Shown here piece after piece: positions 1 to 14,050 of a stretch of DNA of 64,000 nt. The position numbers and the translations under genes were made by a program. Within the stretch, counting starts at the first letter, position 1. Each line of letters starts with the position of its first letter. The stretch is taken from assembly GCA_965153455.1 (NCBI GenBank), contig OZ234493.1, forward strand, positions 6,872,213-6,936,212, in the 5' to 3' direction. The notes beneath the pieces were generated by a model, which was not told where the DNA came from, did no database searches, and was given only the letters and a program-made list of their open reading frames with translations. Source of the DNA: Sphagnum compactum (Eukaryota > Bryophyta > Sphagnopsida > Sphagnales).

Positions 1-407
1 GGCACAGTTTACCTTGATGTGAACTACTCCTTTAAAATCTGTAAGGATTGGTAGTAGTGCCAGGACACATCTTCAACTAGGTACAAACAAACCAAGCATT
101 CGACTGTCAGGATCACTTCGGCAGGGCTGCCATCTCTGCATAATGCTAATCCATCAACAAACAGATTGCACATCCATGGAAAAAAAATTTCTCATTGCAG
201 CAGCAGCTCTGCACTTGAAGTTATAATGAGGAAGAAACCCTTTCACTACTGTTCAGTATCATCCATTCAGATGTGAAGTCTCTCCCAACCTTGGATCACA
301 CGAAGGGATGTGCACCCAATTTGCAACTCATGAAGAGCATGGGAGAATCCCAACAATGCTCCCTCACATTATCAAGCTGCCCCCAAAAGGTTGGTACCTA
401 GCTTTTG
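1..407. other. Non-coding left edge
   Basis: No supported ORF. If the minus-strand exon ending at 408 is real, this would hold its 3' untranslated region. Otherwise I see nothing distinctive. Confidence 0.4.
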
Positions 408-556
408 TTACTCTCTTCCAGTGGAGAATTTGGAGTGACTTTTCATCCTTTTAGACAGTCCCTTTGTATTCACTGAAGTTGATAGGAGCGTTTCTTCCAC
501 TTGTTCAGCAGTCCAGGCTTGCTGTCTGGTGCTGGCTCCTGAAAGGTTTGAGGAAT
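408..556 (-). CDS. Possible 3'-terminal exon of an unidentified gene, partial
   Basis: On the minus strand a CTGTAG acceptor (ending at 557) opens a frame of 48 residues to a TAA at 408-410. It is rich in Ser, Thr, Lys and Arg, with a short acidic patch (AEQVEETLL). Sequence to its left (1-407) has no open frame and would be 3' untranslated region. No compatible upstream exon was found: the nearest candidate donor, at about 650, carries an in-frame TGA. It is therefore a fragment or a chance ORF. No family recognised. Confidence 0.25.
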
Positions 557-1053
557 CTACAGTGAGAAAATTCAGAGACAAATTAAGAATGGAGAAATGT
601 ATTAGAAGCATATGCACAGAGGTGTGCTTTCAAAGCCTGTTTTAAACTCACCAGATCAGTTCATTGTGTGAGTTTTGTGTGTAGAAGGGCATTTGCCCAA
701 ATAAAAATATCAGGAGATTTCCAGAGTGATGGTAAAACTAGAATGCTAGTAATTAGTGTTGTTCATCACCAGAATGTGCAATTAAATTGAATTTATTTCG
801 AGCATTTTATGGATTCCTGTTGATCCTCCTGTTGCAGTGCTGGGGGCAATCTTCATAGTTTGTGTTCAAGAGATTGATTTGTAGGCACAGGAAATTTCTC
901 CCTCTTTTGTTGTTTCTTGATCTATTTTGGGATGGATTCTTTGGTTCCCCTCCTGCTGCTACTTCGACTTTCCCCATTCACATTTTTGAGTGCAGTTTAT
1001 TTGTCACATGTGTGCCTTACATTTTTCTTGACCTTCTGTCACATTGCAGATGG

Positions 1054-1309
1054 TGAGCCAATTGAAACTGACATTGTGCATATGTCCATGCCACCCACTT
1101 TGGACGCCAAGAGCTAATGAACAATGTATGCATTTGGAAACCATATCCGTGTTGCAAGTGCTGAAGAACATTTAACAATAAGAGATAGTGGTGTGGCTGC
1201 TACATTTCAACAAGTATGTGTATCTAGACCAAGTGACCAAAGGCCCGTCCTTGCAAACCTAGAATATGTGGGCTCGGTTGAAGAAATACTAGATGTTGAA
1301 CTGCTTTAG
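1054..1309 (+). pseudogene. Transposon-protein-like remnant with two stop codons
   Basis: One reading frame runs from 1048 to 1309 and is broken only by adjacent TAA and TGA codons at 1115-1120. The downstream part reads YAFGNHIRVASAEEHL and then DSGVAATFQQ and LEYVGSVEEI. This layout resembles the plant transposon-associated domain (DUF4216 type) that follows the CACTA Tnp2 transposase. The frame resumes after the two stops, which suggests a local mutation in a former ORF. The upstream part (MSMPPTLDAKS) is in the same frame. The family call is from memory of the motif layout and is tentative; there is no transposase domain next to it. Confidence 0.4.
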
Positions 1310-2860
1310 AACTAAGATTGTCATGTTTTATCTCTAACATTGATTTCCAAGTACAATCTATCCTCAAAGGAGCATCAACAGACTTTAAACATATTGTCAC
1401 TATAGTTGTGCTATGTAAACATGGCATCTACCTTGGGGTTTCAGGAGTTGACATGTTCTTTCAACACTAACCTTGGAATCAATGCTTAGAGTGGGCAATG
1501 TAACCTTAATTTGCTTTTTTTTTTTGGGCTGGAACATAGTTGTTAGTCGATATTATAAGCTTGTTGTGGGTCATTGTTTCTTGGAATACGGTTATTGAAT
1601 AGTCAAGTAAAATCCCCATGATGGGTTTGCAAAAATTTAATTGTGCAGGTGACTGTATTCAGAAATTTGCTAGAGGAAATGTTACATCTGGTTGCTTGTT
1701 TTATTTTGTAAGGATTTGGTGTGCTTGGTATTGGCTTGAACAAATAGATAAACTATCTAGTTGTATGTGGAACCTCAAGAATGGTTGGATAATGGCCTAC
1801 TAACCTTTAGGGTATACACTATAAGGTGCATTATTGCGCTTTGGGTTATAGTATTATGCACAATGAATTTAGTTACTTGATGGGAGGGACACATTTGTCG
1901 TTTAGTCTAAGTGGACACTTTTTATATCAAGTCTAATTGTTGGGAACACAATTACTAGGAGTATGAACAGCATCGTGGAAAAAACCAAGGGTCTAGATTG
2001 CATGATCAATTTTGATCAAATGTGGGCCATCTATTTTCTAAGTTATTAATGTGATGTGAAGTAGCATGCATGGGTAAATTTAGTCATGTGATGTGTCATG
2101 CAAGTATCATGCACGACTATGTTTAGTTAAGGGATGTGCCACTCAATTGGCATGCATGACTACATTTAGTCAGCCATGATACTTACATGGCCTTTTCATT
2201 GCAATGTGCGACTAGTTGTAGTCATCTATGTTATCTATGTGGCCGTTCATACGTAATATACTACAAAAACTTTTTTTAAATTATGAATTTTTGTTACAAT
2301 TATTATTCTGTATTTTTATGGAATCTTTGAACGACCTCGTTTGCAAGTACCTATTGATCAAACATGCAAGATTTAACCTAATATTACAATTGAGTGCCCT
2401 AAAGTAGAGCTCGGCAAGGTGTGCAAATTTGAAAATCAAGTTGTTGCCTCATTCCTAGTCTTCGAACCATCAATTTAATTAGCAATAGATCCATCGCTTG
2501 AAGATGAAAATGTTTTGACACAAAACACCTTACCTTCTTTCATTCAATTTGATAACTTCTAAGAATTGGCCTGTGGAAATCTAAGCCTAACAATGAATTG
2601 GGCCCGATATGAAAAGTGGACCTACAAAAAACAACAATTTCAAAACGCAAAAGTTGAACTTGGAGTGTAGGGCGGCGAAGTTGATGATTTGGCAAACGTT
2701 GCCAATGGTGAAGAACACGTTTTTTCAGTTGCAAGTGGTCCCAACAGAACAAGTCTGTAGTCTTTTTTGAGTTTTGTTTAATGAGTTGTAAGCATATTAT
2801 GGAGTTTAAGGTTAATGTTTGAGTTGGTGGACTTCTTCTGATTTGGTTGTTGAGTGATAG

Positions 2861-3294
2861 GTGAGGAGGAATTGCGGCTATGTATCACTCGTGCAAAACT
2901 GATGTTGAATGTTGTAGAAGCAAAGTTAAATGGTGGCAATAAAAGGCAGGTTGAGGTTGAAACATCTGTGGCAAAAGCTATTAATCAAGTTCGAATTCGA
3001 ATGGCTCATATTACAACAACACAGAGGACAATTGATGCTAAAACAATCGAGTTGGCGACAACACGTGACAAGCATAAACAAAACATTCGGAATGAAATTG
3101 GCATGCAAAAAGATATGGTAACCTTGTTTGATGCCATGTTGGTAGATGCTGCTAACAAACTTCAAAAGCTTAATAGAGAAGTAGAGGTAGCCGATAGGAA
3201 TGTCTATGGGTTGGAGTTAGAAGTTGCAACTTATAGACGACATTTCACATTCCTAGAGGCACTCTTGCAGAAGGTCAAAAAAGGTGCAAACTGA
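2861..3294 (+). CDS. Coiled-coil ORF, possible exon or gene remnant
   Basis: An open frame of about 144 codons ends in TGA. It begins directly after a TGATAG that could serve as a splice acceptor; the first ATG inside is at 2902. The product is strongly helical and charged with heptad-like spacing (LMLNVVEAKLNGGNK, ANKLQKLNREVEVADRN) and few prolines. No family is recognised. It is long for this AT-rich sequence and its composition looks protein-like. No upstream exon is certain, although short open stretches lie at 2590-2755. It may be an eroded gene or part of a lost transposon. Confidence 0.4.
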
Positions 3295-3545
3295 ACTCCT
3301 TGTAGTCCTATAACAGTTGTATATATGTTTCAACGTAATGTGATCTCTATGAGTTTGTTTATTGACTTTAGATTAGAACTTGCATCCACCCCAATATTAT
3401 CCATAGAAACCCTAATGTTCTAAATCTCATCAAGTTTCTTATGGAACTCCGATTTCATTGACCTACATGTGGTGGCTACTGACTTCCCGACTTTTTTAGT
3501 AGAATTCATTACTAGTTCCCTAGTATTAACTTGTTTGAGGTTTGA

Positions 3546-3761
3546 CTAAGGATTAAACATAACAAGCTAAAGCATGCAACTACATCTACAACTGGTAATG
3601 AAGATGATGTAGATGCCATTTTGGAGGATGAACCCTTTGATGACCTAGTACAACATACAAAGAAAAGAGGTCTCAATAGTAAATCAAAGGTTGGTGATGA
3701 GGTTGACCTTCTGGAAGACCCACCTACCCTTCAATGGAGGGTTGTAAAGAAACAGCCTTAA
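3546..3761 (+). CDS. Acidic ORF fragment without ATG, next to the coiled-coil ORF
   Basis: 71 codons run from just after a TGA to a TAA. The product is acidic then basic, with NEDDVDAILEDEPFDDLV, a KKRG patch, and a second acidic block (GDEVDLLEDPPTLQW). There is no start codon, so it would be an internal or last exon, or a remnant. Its position 250 bp after the coiled-coil ORF on the same strand suggests both are pieces of one former gene. No function assigned. Confidence 0.3.
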   Translation, partial: LRIKHNKLKHATTSTTGNEDDVDAILEDEPFDDLVQHTKKRGLNSKSKVGDEVDLLEDPPTLQWRVVKKQP

Positions 3762-6700
3762 TAAGGTGATGCAAATGGCAAGTCTTCAACAACCAGGAGA
3801 AACACTATAATGAAGGAGCCACTCTGATCGTGCTATCTATTGTGAATGATTCCATGGCAAAGGCCAGTCAACATGGAGAACAATCTGCTACCTGCTACCA
3901 TAATGTTCTATCAATTTTGAAGGTTTAAATGTATATACTATAAGGATGTTTAGTGCTAGATAAAATAAGTATGTACAAACCAATGCAGTTCCATATTGGC
4001 ATTGTGTACAAGTTGGTAATGATCTTTAGGTACAAGGAATTTTAAATGATCCACAAACATTTAGGAAGTTGTAAGATTTGGCTATTATGTGTTTTCAGAT
4101 TTGTTTTTTTACATGTATGTTGATTCCAACTTCCTACAATGTGCCATGGGTGCACATATCATGTCCGAACCAACAGTAACCAGGTTATTCTGTTGCTTTT
4201 CTACCACAATTTTTGGTTTTTTCTCCATAATGGCATCACAAACCGCTTGCCTAATGCGTTTTGTGTGAAATGAAAATTGGCCTTGATGTGTGGGTGTAGA
4301 ATTCATGAGGATGGGACATGTACAAGACTGGGACATCTTAATTGTTAATGAAAATTTAATCTACATTTGGTCAACTACAAAAAGGTAATTGTTCTTATAT
4401 GTGTTGACATATCATATTTACTTCCAATAGTTAAACTTGTTGCAATTTGATTATTAATGAATGGTTTTAGAGTAGGGGATATTGGGTGATATTTTTTGGC
4501 CCAACCTAAGGATGCCTAATTGTCTTGCAATTTTGATCTGAACTTTAAATAAGGACAACATGTTATTGATATGTTTAGAAAAAGCTTAAGATGGTTCGTT
4601 ACTACAAGTTTGACTTATGTTGGTTGTCTATGATAGCTTTTGTGCTGGGAGGAGATCATTTTGAATATAAAATTGAACTACTGTCCTTTTTCATTTATGT
4701 GTGCATATGACTTAATTGTAGTCTATTGAATTTCATGGCTATTCTTCTTTAGGGTTGTTTGGTCTATTGAATCTTGTATAAAATGAGTTGTATCATCCCT
4801 TGTCTATGTAGGTTTGTTGTATCCTCCAATTTATAGAACATTGTAGGTGTCTTGTAGAGTGTTGGAAGTTAGAAACATTAAGCTGATTATTAGATCTGCA
4901 AAGTAAGTTTCTCCCAAATCCTCCAATAAACCATTGCAATTTTCTTCCTTTTGAATGGGGATAACTTATTAGAAAAATGCCTAGTGTGGTTGGTGCCATG
5001 GTTAAATAGTTTGATAGGTTGAAAGGTTTGAGTTTTTTTGGGAGGTTGAAATGGAAATGCTAGTAAGAGCTAAGGGCTAGGAAGAGCAAGTAAATCATCT
5101 AAAATGAGATGTTGCTTCTTCCCATTTGTTATGTTGTGGAGGAACAGATATGAGACTGCATTCACATCCTAGCTACATCCAACTTATTAAGAGTCATTAT
5201 CCTTTACAAGGATGGTGACAATTGTGCTTTTTGGTATCTTGTACAAAGAGGACAAAGGCAACATGTTGCATTTGCCATTGAAAGGCATGCATATTCTCCT
5301 GCAAAGAACTATGAAATCATGCCATCCTTACATTGTCTATAACCTCCAGGTGAAATTTAACCTAGCCAAAATGTTCTTATCATCTTGAGTATTTTGTTCT
5401 TTATTTGTAGGTCGTTGCTAGAGTTCATTGTGAGCCATGGATTATAATTTAGCAAGTTGTTAAGTTTTAGTTCCATAATTCTCCTTAGTAATAATGATTT
5501 GAATCCTTATAAACCTCCAACTAGTAATTATTAATAGTTGAATCAACCTTTGGATATTTCCAAGCGTAGATAACTTTCTTATTAAATTGATGTAGCACTT
5601 AATTAATTTTAGAACCTAGTAAACCTTCCAGAGTGCATTATCCTTTTTATGTTGCAGAAAGGTGAAAAAGGATGTAGAATTAGATGTGGTTTTACTGATA
5701 TATTGGGAATACAAGCCCATAATTAACATTAGCATTTCGCCATGACAATATTAAATTAATTTATAGAATAATCTTCAGGCACTAATGATATACTTGTAAG
5801 TTTATAAGATGTAATCCTAAGACATCCTTATTCAATCTTCACTTTTATCAGGTTCCTAAATATAATCGAGATTGAATTTAGATACTAACATTTCCACCTA
5901 AGTAGCTTCAAGTGAATTACAACTTAATAAACAACTTAGAGGGGATAGATCACAACTGCAAAAAATCTAGAATGCAACGAATGGTGCGAACTAGGTATTC
6001 AGCTCGATGTTCCACGGAAAGGGGGTTGATTGGGCCTCGTAGCCAATGATAATGGCCATCACCAGGAACCCAAGTTCGACAATGAAGACAAACATCCTCA
6101 TCTTCACACTAACACTTTTAAAACCTTTTTAGCGCGGCTCCACGAGCAGGAACAAATTCTAAGTAGATTGCTAAGGCATGTGGGTTAGGAGACAATCGAC
6201 GATCCCATGCAAAACGATCGATTCGAATGCACACCACTCTTCTAGATGATTCTTTTTCACGCGATCTTTGGGAGACATTCATGTCAAATTGTGTTTTTTC
6301 AAATTCTTCCTCTTTTGTTGGTGCAACTAAAGGATTCGAAAGCGTAGTAGCATCATCCGCCATGACTGAATCCTCACCTGCATCAATAAAAACCAAAAAG
6401 GTAGCCGGAACAATTTGGTACTTGCATTCGAAAAGGGTCGATGCCTTTATTTAAGAAATTAGGGTAGGCGTAATGTGTGGCAGTGACGGCGAAACTTTAT
6501 GAAAACCCGGACATCCTAATTCCAATAAATTTGTGAAGCCCTAGTTTAGATGGTGGATTTAAAAATACATGAGAATTCTTGTAATGGAAATTTTAATTCC
6601 AATTTACTATGTACTACACAATTAATTAATACATGATAAGGAATACTAGGGATATTATAAGAGTAAATGGTATACGAAAATGTTACTATTACCATCAAGT

Positions 6701-9700
6701 TGATTTAATCAAGTGGGAACTCAAGGATGTTTATTTGTTACTATCGGTAAATTATCCTAATACTTGTTACTTGGAATAATTAAGATGAAAAAGTAGGATG
6801 TTAAAGTCAAACGAACAAAATTGATAATGATCGAGCTCAATAACCCCATCAAGATGTCAAAGATAAGGAAAAGGATGAGTCCTCTAATTCCATTGGTCAT
6901 GAGGATTATCATCTTATTTGATTAGAGGATGGAACCCTCTTAGTGTTTCATTGGGCACAAGAAATTTTCATCCTAAACTTCATTGGAGGGCAAATCAACC
7001 TCGATTCTCATTAGTTTATGAAGGATGAAGAGGCCATTGATTAAAGAGAATGATTTCCACAACTTCCATTGGACAAGGAAAACAAACTCAAGGAAGGGTC
7101 ATGGGAAGCTTGGGGAAAAAATGAGTTTTATCTTGTGTTTTCTTTGGAAGAGGAGGAGAAGGAGTGTGTGAGAGGAAAACTAGTTATTATGTGTGAAAAA
7201 GTGTTGTTCATGGAAAGAAATGTGTGCAACCAAAAGAGCATGGAAGGAAGTTGTGTGTAATAAGTAGTTGTAGTGGAGTTCATGAAATGATTTTCATGAA
7301 CAAGCCTTTAGATTCTTTTCCAAAAATAATTGTTCTTCTTAGATCCACCGTTGGATTTGTTTCAAACTTCAAACAATTTTAGTTTAAAAATTGTAAAACG
7401 TTGTTTCAAAATTTCAGCATCATCGGGGCCGCTGCAAGGGAGCTACACTTGCCAAAAGTAGAGGGGGTTGAAGTTGTCTTTTTTTTTCAAATTTGGTCAA
7501 AATAGCTTTTAGTTTTGAAGCATAACTTTTGGTTTCAGAAATAAAAACTTTAAAATTTTTGTAACATTGTTTTCTTAAAGATTAGCTTTCCAACAACTCT
7601 ATGCATGTTAGATTAGGAGATTGTATGAAGACATTATGAAGAATGGAACGAAGGGGGTCAAGTATCAAGCGTGAACATTGATAAAACATCAACACAATGT
7701 TTTTTTCACATTTCATATGGTGAGTTTTGATTCTTCCCAAATGTCTTGGTATCCTCCAAGTGGACACAACGCATTAAATTCTTTAATGAATTTCATTACA
7801 TTATATTGAACCACCTTAACTTGTTAGAATACAACTACATAATAGTTCCACCCCCAAATGAGTTTTGTGAGTGCATATCTTCATGTAGAAGGGTGTGCAA
7901 GAATTACTCACATTCATATAATGTTTTTGTGGTCTCTATGAGTATGTAAAGTACATGTGTTGTCATTTTTTTGTCAAGTTGGTGTTATCTCAAATCTGGA
8001 ATTGGTGTCAAATTGAATGGTGTAGGTGATGGTGCCCCCATGTTATCAATACTACCACAACCAAAGATAAACTCTTCAAAAAAATAATGATATAATACAA
8101 CAAGGGTAAATGACGCTACTTTTCCTTACTATCCAATTGTTATAATCTCCTTGGCTGGACATAATGAAGACATAATTGCAATGGGTTATTAAATTTGTTG
8201 ATAAACTTTATAGTTTTTTCCTAATTTTATGTGTAGTTTGTTGTTGTATTAGGTTTTTTTGTGAAATCAGATTATCATAATGACATTATGGGGTAGTACA
8301 CATGAGGGCATCATCAAGAGTATGGGGTCCTAGTCAATTTAGACAATCAAGATGGGCAGTGGTGCAAGCTCAAGCCTGACTATTTGAACTTGGGATTATA
8401 TTTTGATTTTTTAACAATTGGTAAGAAGCTGTTTGATTGTCTCTCATTTAATTTTGGGGTGTTCTGCTTTTCCAATAAAGTCTATTTTCAAAGTTGTCCA
8501 AGAGACATTGATATTTTGCTCAATGCCATAGGATATCTATTACCTTGTTTTCCCCATGTCATGAAATAATTCTATCATAGTAGAGGGATGCACGGATGAA
8601 GGGAACGAGATAGGTTTTGGAGTGTTTGGTGATCAAGTCTACATTGTTTTTGGTAGGAGGATATTGTGGGTAAGGTTAGAAGGGAGGCTAGGTGCAACAT
8701 TCATGATTGCCTACCTACTTTTCTTAACGATGTAAAACATGAGTGAGTTCAAGTCTCCGCTGAAGTTTGCAATACTAACAACCAAATTGGTGTTGATCAA
8801 CATGGTTTGGGGTTTGCATGTTTGGCCAACATAAATCCATGACTAACTTCAATTTCCCCAAACTATATTTGTTTGCAACAAATGTTTTCAGTAGTCTCAT
8901 ATTTGCATATGACAAGGATGAAAGCAGATCACTTTGTCATATTTAAACCCCAGATCAAAAGCAAATGGGCTATTAATTTTGGTGATCAAGGTTGTATTCC
9001 TATAAATTGAACTCCTAGAAATTGCTTGATTTTGAATTGTGTCACCTGCATGTTTAGTTAGCAATTGGGACAATAGCATTAGGTTGAAGTAATTTTCTAT
9101 GTTGCAATTGATGAACACATAGTTTTGCATTTGTAGATTGTCTCAGATTAGTAGGCTATCGTGGACCAACTTGAACCAAGAATTGTACCTACCAGGTAAA
9201 TATTGTTTTTTATGCATGATTTGGCATCCTTGTGTGTTGTAATAAAGATGCAATATTTGACATTCCACTGGTCTCACTTACAACTTCTTTCATCGATCTT
9301 CGTCCCTTTTATGTCTTCTTAGCCCCCTTCAACCACACTAAGTCAAACAACTTTTTTTCCTCATGCATTTGAAGTGATAAATTTGATTGGAAATGATGCA
9401 CCAACGTTTGTTGCAACCAATGGTTTCTTTCGACGAAGGTTTATCAGGTAGGAGGTAAAATTAACATACCTTGTCTCCTCCATTCACAATATTCCACAAC
9501 ATCTAGGAATGTATATAATGTCAAAGAGAAAGGATAAACCATTTGATCTTGAGGTATTTGTCATTGACAATTTTTGTTATTTAACGAAATTGATTTGGTT
9601 TTTTCCTTGTACCATCTTCCATAATTTATCCCATGAACTGAGTTCTTCCTAATGATCCAATTCGAGTGTAGGATTGATCCAACTTCATGTTGGTGGTTTC

Positions 9701-10254
9701 ACCTACATGTATAACAATCTATGCAACAAATGTTGAAGGAGCAGTTCAGGAGGTATGGTTGAGACGTACAAAGCTAGTGACTTTGGCAAAGGTATGTGGT
9801 TTATAGATGTTGACTAAATGGTTGGTAGTGTAAAACAATGGCCTTCATAGTGTGGAAATGTAAAGTCTAGTCAACACATAGCTCATTTTGTTTTGGATGG
9901 GGCATGTTATTAAAATTGTTAATTGTAATGGTCTTTGACTCTTTCTTCTTTGTGTTGTATATTGCTCTATTGTGATTCTTATAGAAGATAAAAAATTTAA
10001 TCATATCTTCAATGTCACACCAAAACAAAGCAATTTAGAATTCTACATGTGTTTTGCATTATATTGTTAATTACATGGCAGGTGAATTGTCATTGTAGTC
10101 AAAATTACAAATGAAGTACTACTTGATAAATAATTTTAAAAAATAACATTACATAATTGACAAAATAGAGACATTATAATTGGAATCCCTTGACTAACTA
10201 TGTTATAATTTTAAAAACATGCACGTCATCAAGAAACACAAGGGCATAATTAAT
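3762..10254. other. Gene-free AT-rich spacer
   Basis: Only short frames without protein-like composition. Scattered motifs such as TAGTCATG and GCATGCATGAC occur, as also near 2040-2240, but no repeat array. Nothing supported. Confidence 0.5.
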
Positions 10255-11200
10255 ATATTGGACATGCCACAACAGTTGTTCGTAGTAGACCATATAGTAA
10301 AAAAAGACACCACATCAGCTAATGCAACTAGTTACATAGTTAGAATAGAATTGCCACATCACCAAATAACACTAGTAATTATAGTCAGAAGTGACATTGT
10401 ATCAACAAATGGAATTAATAGGCATAGTCAAAATGGACATGCCACATCAGCTAATGCAACTAGTTACATAGTTAGAATAGAATTGCCACATCACCAAATA
10501 ACACTAGTAATTATAGTCAGAAGTGACATTGTATCAACAAATGGAACTAATAGGCATAGTCAAAATGGACATGCCACATCAGTCGTCTATACTAATCCAT
10601 ATAGTTAGAAGAGAGACAACATCAGCAATTGGAACTAGTAGACATAGTTAGAATGGACATGCCACATTAGTTTGCACTAGTCCATATAGTCAGAAACGCC
10701 ACATCGGCTAATGGAACTAGCTAGCATAGTCAGAACGGACTTGCCACATCACCTAATAGTGATAGTAATTATAGTCAAAAGAGACACCACATCAACAAGT
10801 GGAACTAGTAGACATAATTAGAATGGACATGCCACATTAGTTGTTTGCACTAGTCCATATACTTAGAAGAGACACCACATCACTTAATGGAACTAGCTAA
10901 CATAGTTAGAACAGACTTACCACATCACCTAATAACAATAGTAATTATAGTTAGAAGAGACACCACATCACCAAGTAGAAATAGTAGGCATAGTTAGAAT
11001 GGACATGCCACGTTAATTGTCTGCACTAGTCCATATAGTCAGAAGAGATGCCACATCAAGTAATGGAACTAGTTGGCATAGTCAGAATGGATTCACCACA
11101 TCACCTAATAGCAATAGTAATTATAGTACAAAGAGACCACATTATCTAATAGAACTAGTAGGCATAATCAGAATGGACATGCCACATTAAATAGTAACAT
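10255..11200. repeat. Degenerate minisatellite with GCCACATCA and CATAGT(C/T)AGAA motifs
   Basis: Alternating blocks such as TGCCACATCA, AATGGAACTAGTAGGCATAG and TAATTATAGTCAGAAG recur throughout. The best-preserved pair is 132 bp apart (CACATCAGCT at 10311 and 10443) and nearly identical over the whole unit; later units drift and vary in length. A 129-codon plus-strand frame here merely reads the repeats. Confidence 0.8.
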
Positions 11201-13469
11201 TAGGCAATATACTCAAACCACCAGACATCCACATTGGCAGGTATCAACTAGTAGTATAGTCAAGAAAAACTTTACATGTTAGATAACATCAGTCATTTAG
11301 TTAGGGTGGACATGACTGAGCTACCCCCAAGTCCTTGTCTGAAACAACTGAGTCTTTTGATAATATAGTAATTAATCTTGTCTAGGGTAAAAAAATTACT
11401 ACTTTTTAATCATAAAAGACAACATAAAAGACATGGTTTTGTAGTAGTGAATACCTACCTAGGACATACCAACTAACTACCTAAATATGTATCATAACCA
11501 TTAAGTTTCAAAAAGTGGTTCACATTGGGAGGGGTGGGGCGAATTTACACTATAGTCATATTGCTTGGCTAGTCATGTAATCATGATGTTAGTCATGTAT
11601 TCATATAAATGATTGTACTTGGTTAATTGTATTTTTTTAATGTAACAATGTAAATGAGTATATGGTAGTTATGAACACATGACTAGATTGAAGGCATGGT
11701 TGCCAAGTGTTATCATAGTCAACCTTTTGACATAGTGGTGGTTTCGATGAGGTACCTCGTTTCCACAAGGAAATGTAGTTTTCAAAAGTATTTGTTTTTA
11801 GGAGGGGTGAGAATTGGGGGTTGACATCCCCTCCATTTATGATAGTACTTTGGATTCTTGACAAGAAGTCTACATCTCTAATATCATTTTTCATTTGATT
11901 TATTAAATCTCTCTAGATATTAGCCTCCTCTCAAACTTTATTTTTATCCAATATAGGTTTTCAATAGGGTTTTTCTAGTTATCCCTATTAACCTTTCATG
12001 CTATGGGTAAACCAAAGCATGATATTCCTCATTACCTTTTTTTTTCATTGGACTATTATTACTCATGGTTTAGGTGCCCACAACAAGTCACATGGAATCC
12101 ATTTTTCAATCAAAACATTAATATTTGGTTTACAATTTTTTTGTCTATCGATAAGAATTATTTTATAGTGTGTGATTATAATCATTTCAGGATTATTTAA
12201 ATGCATTAAAAATGGATGAAGAAATTTACATACTTGTTTTGAAATCTAGATTAGAAAAGCCCACAATAATTTTAAAATGAAATCCAATAGACATATGTAC
12301 AAATTCATACAAAGTTTGTTTGATAAACTTTGGAAAGAGAATATTGTTGCACAATTCATATTAGATCCATATGACTTGGATATGGTTTTTTAAATGCCCA
12401 ACAAATGTTTGCAAAATTGGCTATTTACTTAATATTTTCACTACCATTGCATCACACATCGAGATCATTCCAATTCATTGATACTTCACTAGAAGATGAA
12501 AAAGACCTTCTAATTTGAACCTTCACCATATATATGGTGAAGAAATTACCATCATCTATCGCAAATATTCAATATCCATCAACTATCAATTAACCTACTT
12601 CAAGTTTACATCATCTTCCACTTTTTGAATTTGTTACAAATTATGCTATTAGAAGCTTCAAAAATTTTAAAAATTCAAAAAAATTGTCAAGCTGGCTTCA
12701 ACAAAGGTAAGGACTTTGAAAATTATTATAGAAAATTATTACTACTATTTTCACCATTTACAACATTTGAAATGTCCTAAAGGAAAAATTATTGTACTTG
12801 GCATGATTTTTATAAAATAAACAAATGCCCATTCAAATAATTCAAAAAGAATTTGTGAATAGTTTTGGTGCCTTTATTGCAAATACTATAAATGTTGATT
12901 GCAATGAAATACAAACTACAATTAACAAGTTGGCTATTGTCAAAAACAAGAAAAAATTATGGATGGAAATCTTTCAAAATTATGAGGCCAATGATTATTC
13001 AAGGACTAAAAAAATAATTTATGTATAAAAATTATCATATCAACTCTCCATGGTGTAAAAAAATGACGTATCTTTAAAATTCCATGTGAATCCAAAAACA
13101 AATAACACCAAGCAATTTTCAATTGATCCATTGCTAATGAAAGATGAAATTCATCCATCTTTTGTTTTTTTGACTATCATCCATTCCCTAAATGAAGAAC
13201 AACGTACAAATTTTTATGGCATTTTTGTATTAAAAAGTAAAAATCCAAATCAATTGCTATCTATATTTTAAACTAGTGGTGTGAAAACAAGAATTTTAAA
13301 AACTTTTCTTTTCATATATATCCCATTCATGCATTTTAACTGTCAAACAAGATGATCATAACGTGAACATCAAATCGACTACATGAACTTTCTTTTGTAA
13401 TGACAAATGACATGTAAAAGTATACCAACCATTGGACTTTTGTGCATTAATATAATTTTTTTTTGAAAT
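11201..13469. other. Gene-free AT-rich spacer
   Basis: Frames of 60-85 codons occur but show runs of Lys, Asn, Ile and Phe typical of AT-rich noncoding DNA. No repeat or RNA gene seen. Confidence 0.5.
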
Positions 13470-13650
13470 GTGCTTGAAATCAATATGTGCATTTCATTGG
13501 ATTTTTGTACGTCAACATAAAAAAGGATCTTTGAAATGAATTTAAGATAAATATGTACATTTCATGGGATTGTTGTGCATCAACATAGAAAGGATCTTTG
13601 AAATATAATTGAAATAAATATGTGTTGTTCATTCGTGTTTTTTGAATAAC
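13470..13650. repeat. Tandem triplication, period about 70 bp
   Basis: Three diverged units share AATATGTGCATTTCAT, GTGCATCAACATA and AAGGATCTTTGAAAT. The last unit is truncated. Non-coding. Confidence 0.6.
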
Positions 13651-14050
13651 TATAGGATTAAGGCATGCCATCATGTACTAAAGTAGTTGTAACCACTATT
13701 TAATATTCCATTTTTTAAAACAACACATTTTGGGTTTTGCAAATGACTTTTATAATTCCATTTTAGTCAGGAAAGGCATATGCAACTAGTGACTAATGAG
13801 TTGTAAAACCCATGTCATTTCACCCATTTAGTCACAAGGGATGTTCAATAGCAAAGTCTAGTTGTTTCAACAATTATGATTTTTTAATGTTTTTATAATA
13901 ATGAAATTCCATGTCATTATTAACTTTGATCTAACATGTAAAGTGCATGCTATCTCAACTTAGTTGTTTATTCAACTAAGTGTTACAAAAAATGCTTTGA
14001 TGGATGGATGACATGTGTCAAAAATCTATAAACACATGTTATGAGTCATT

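Noticed and set aside
10219-10608. 129-codon plus-strand frame
   Set aside because: It consists of two copies of the 132-bp minisatellite; 132 is a multiple of three, which keeps the frame open by chance.
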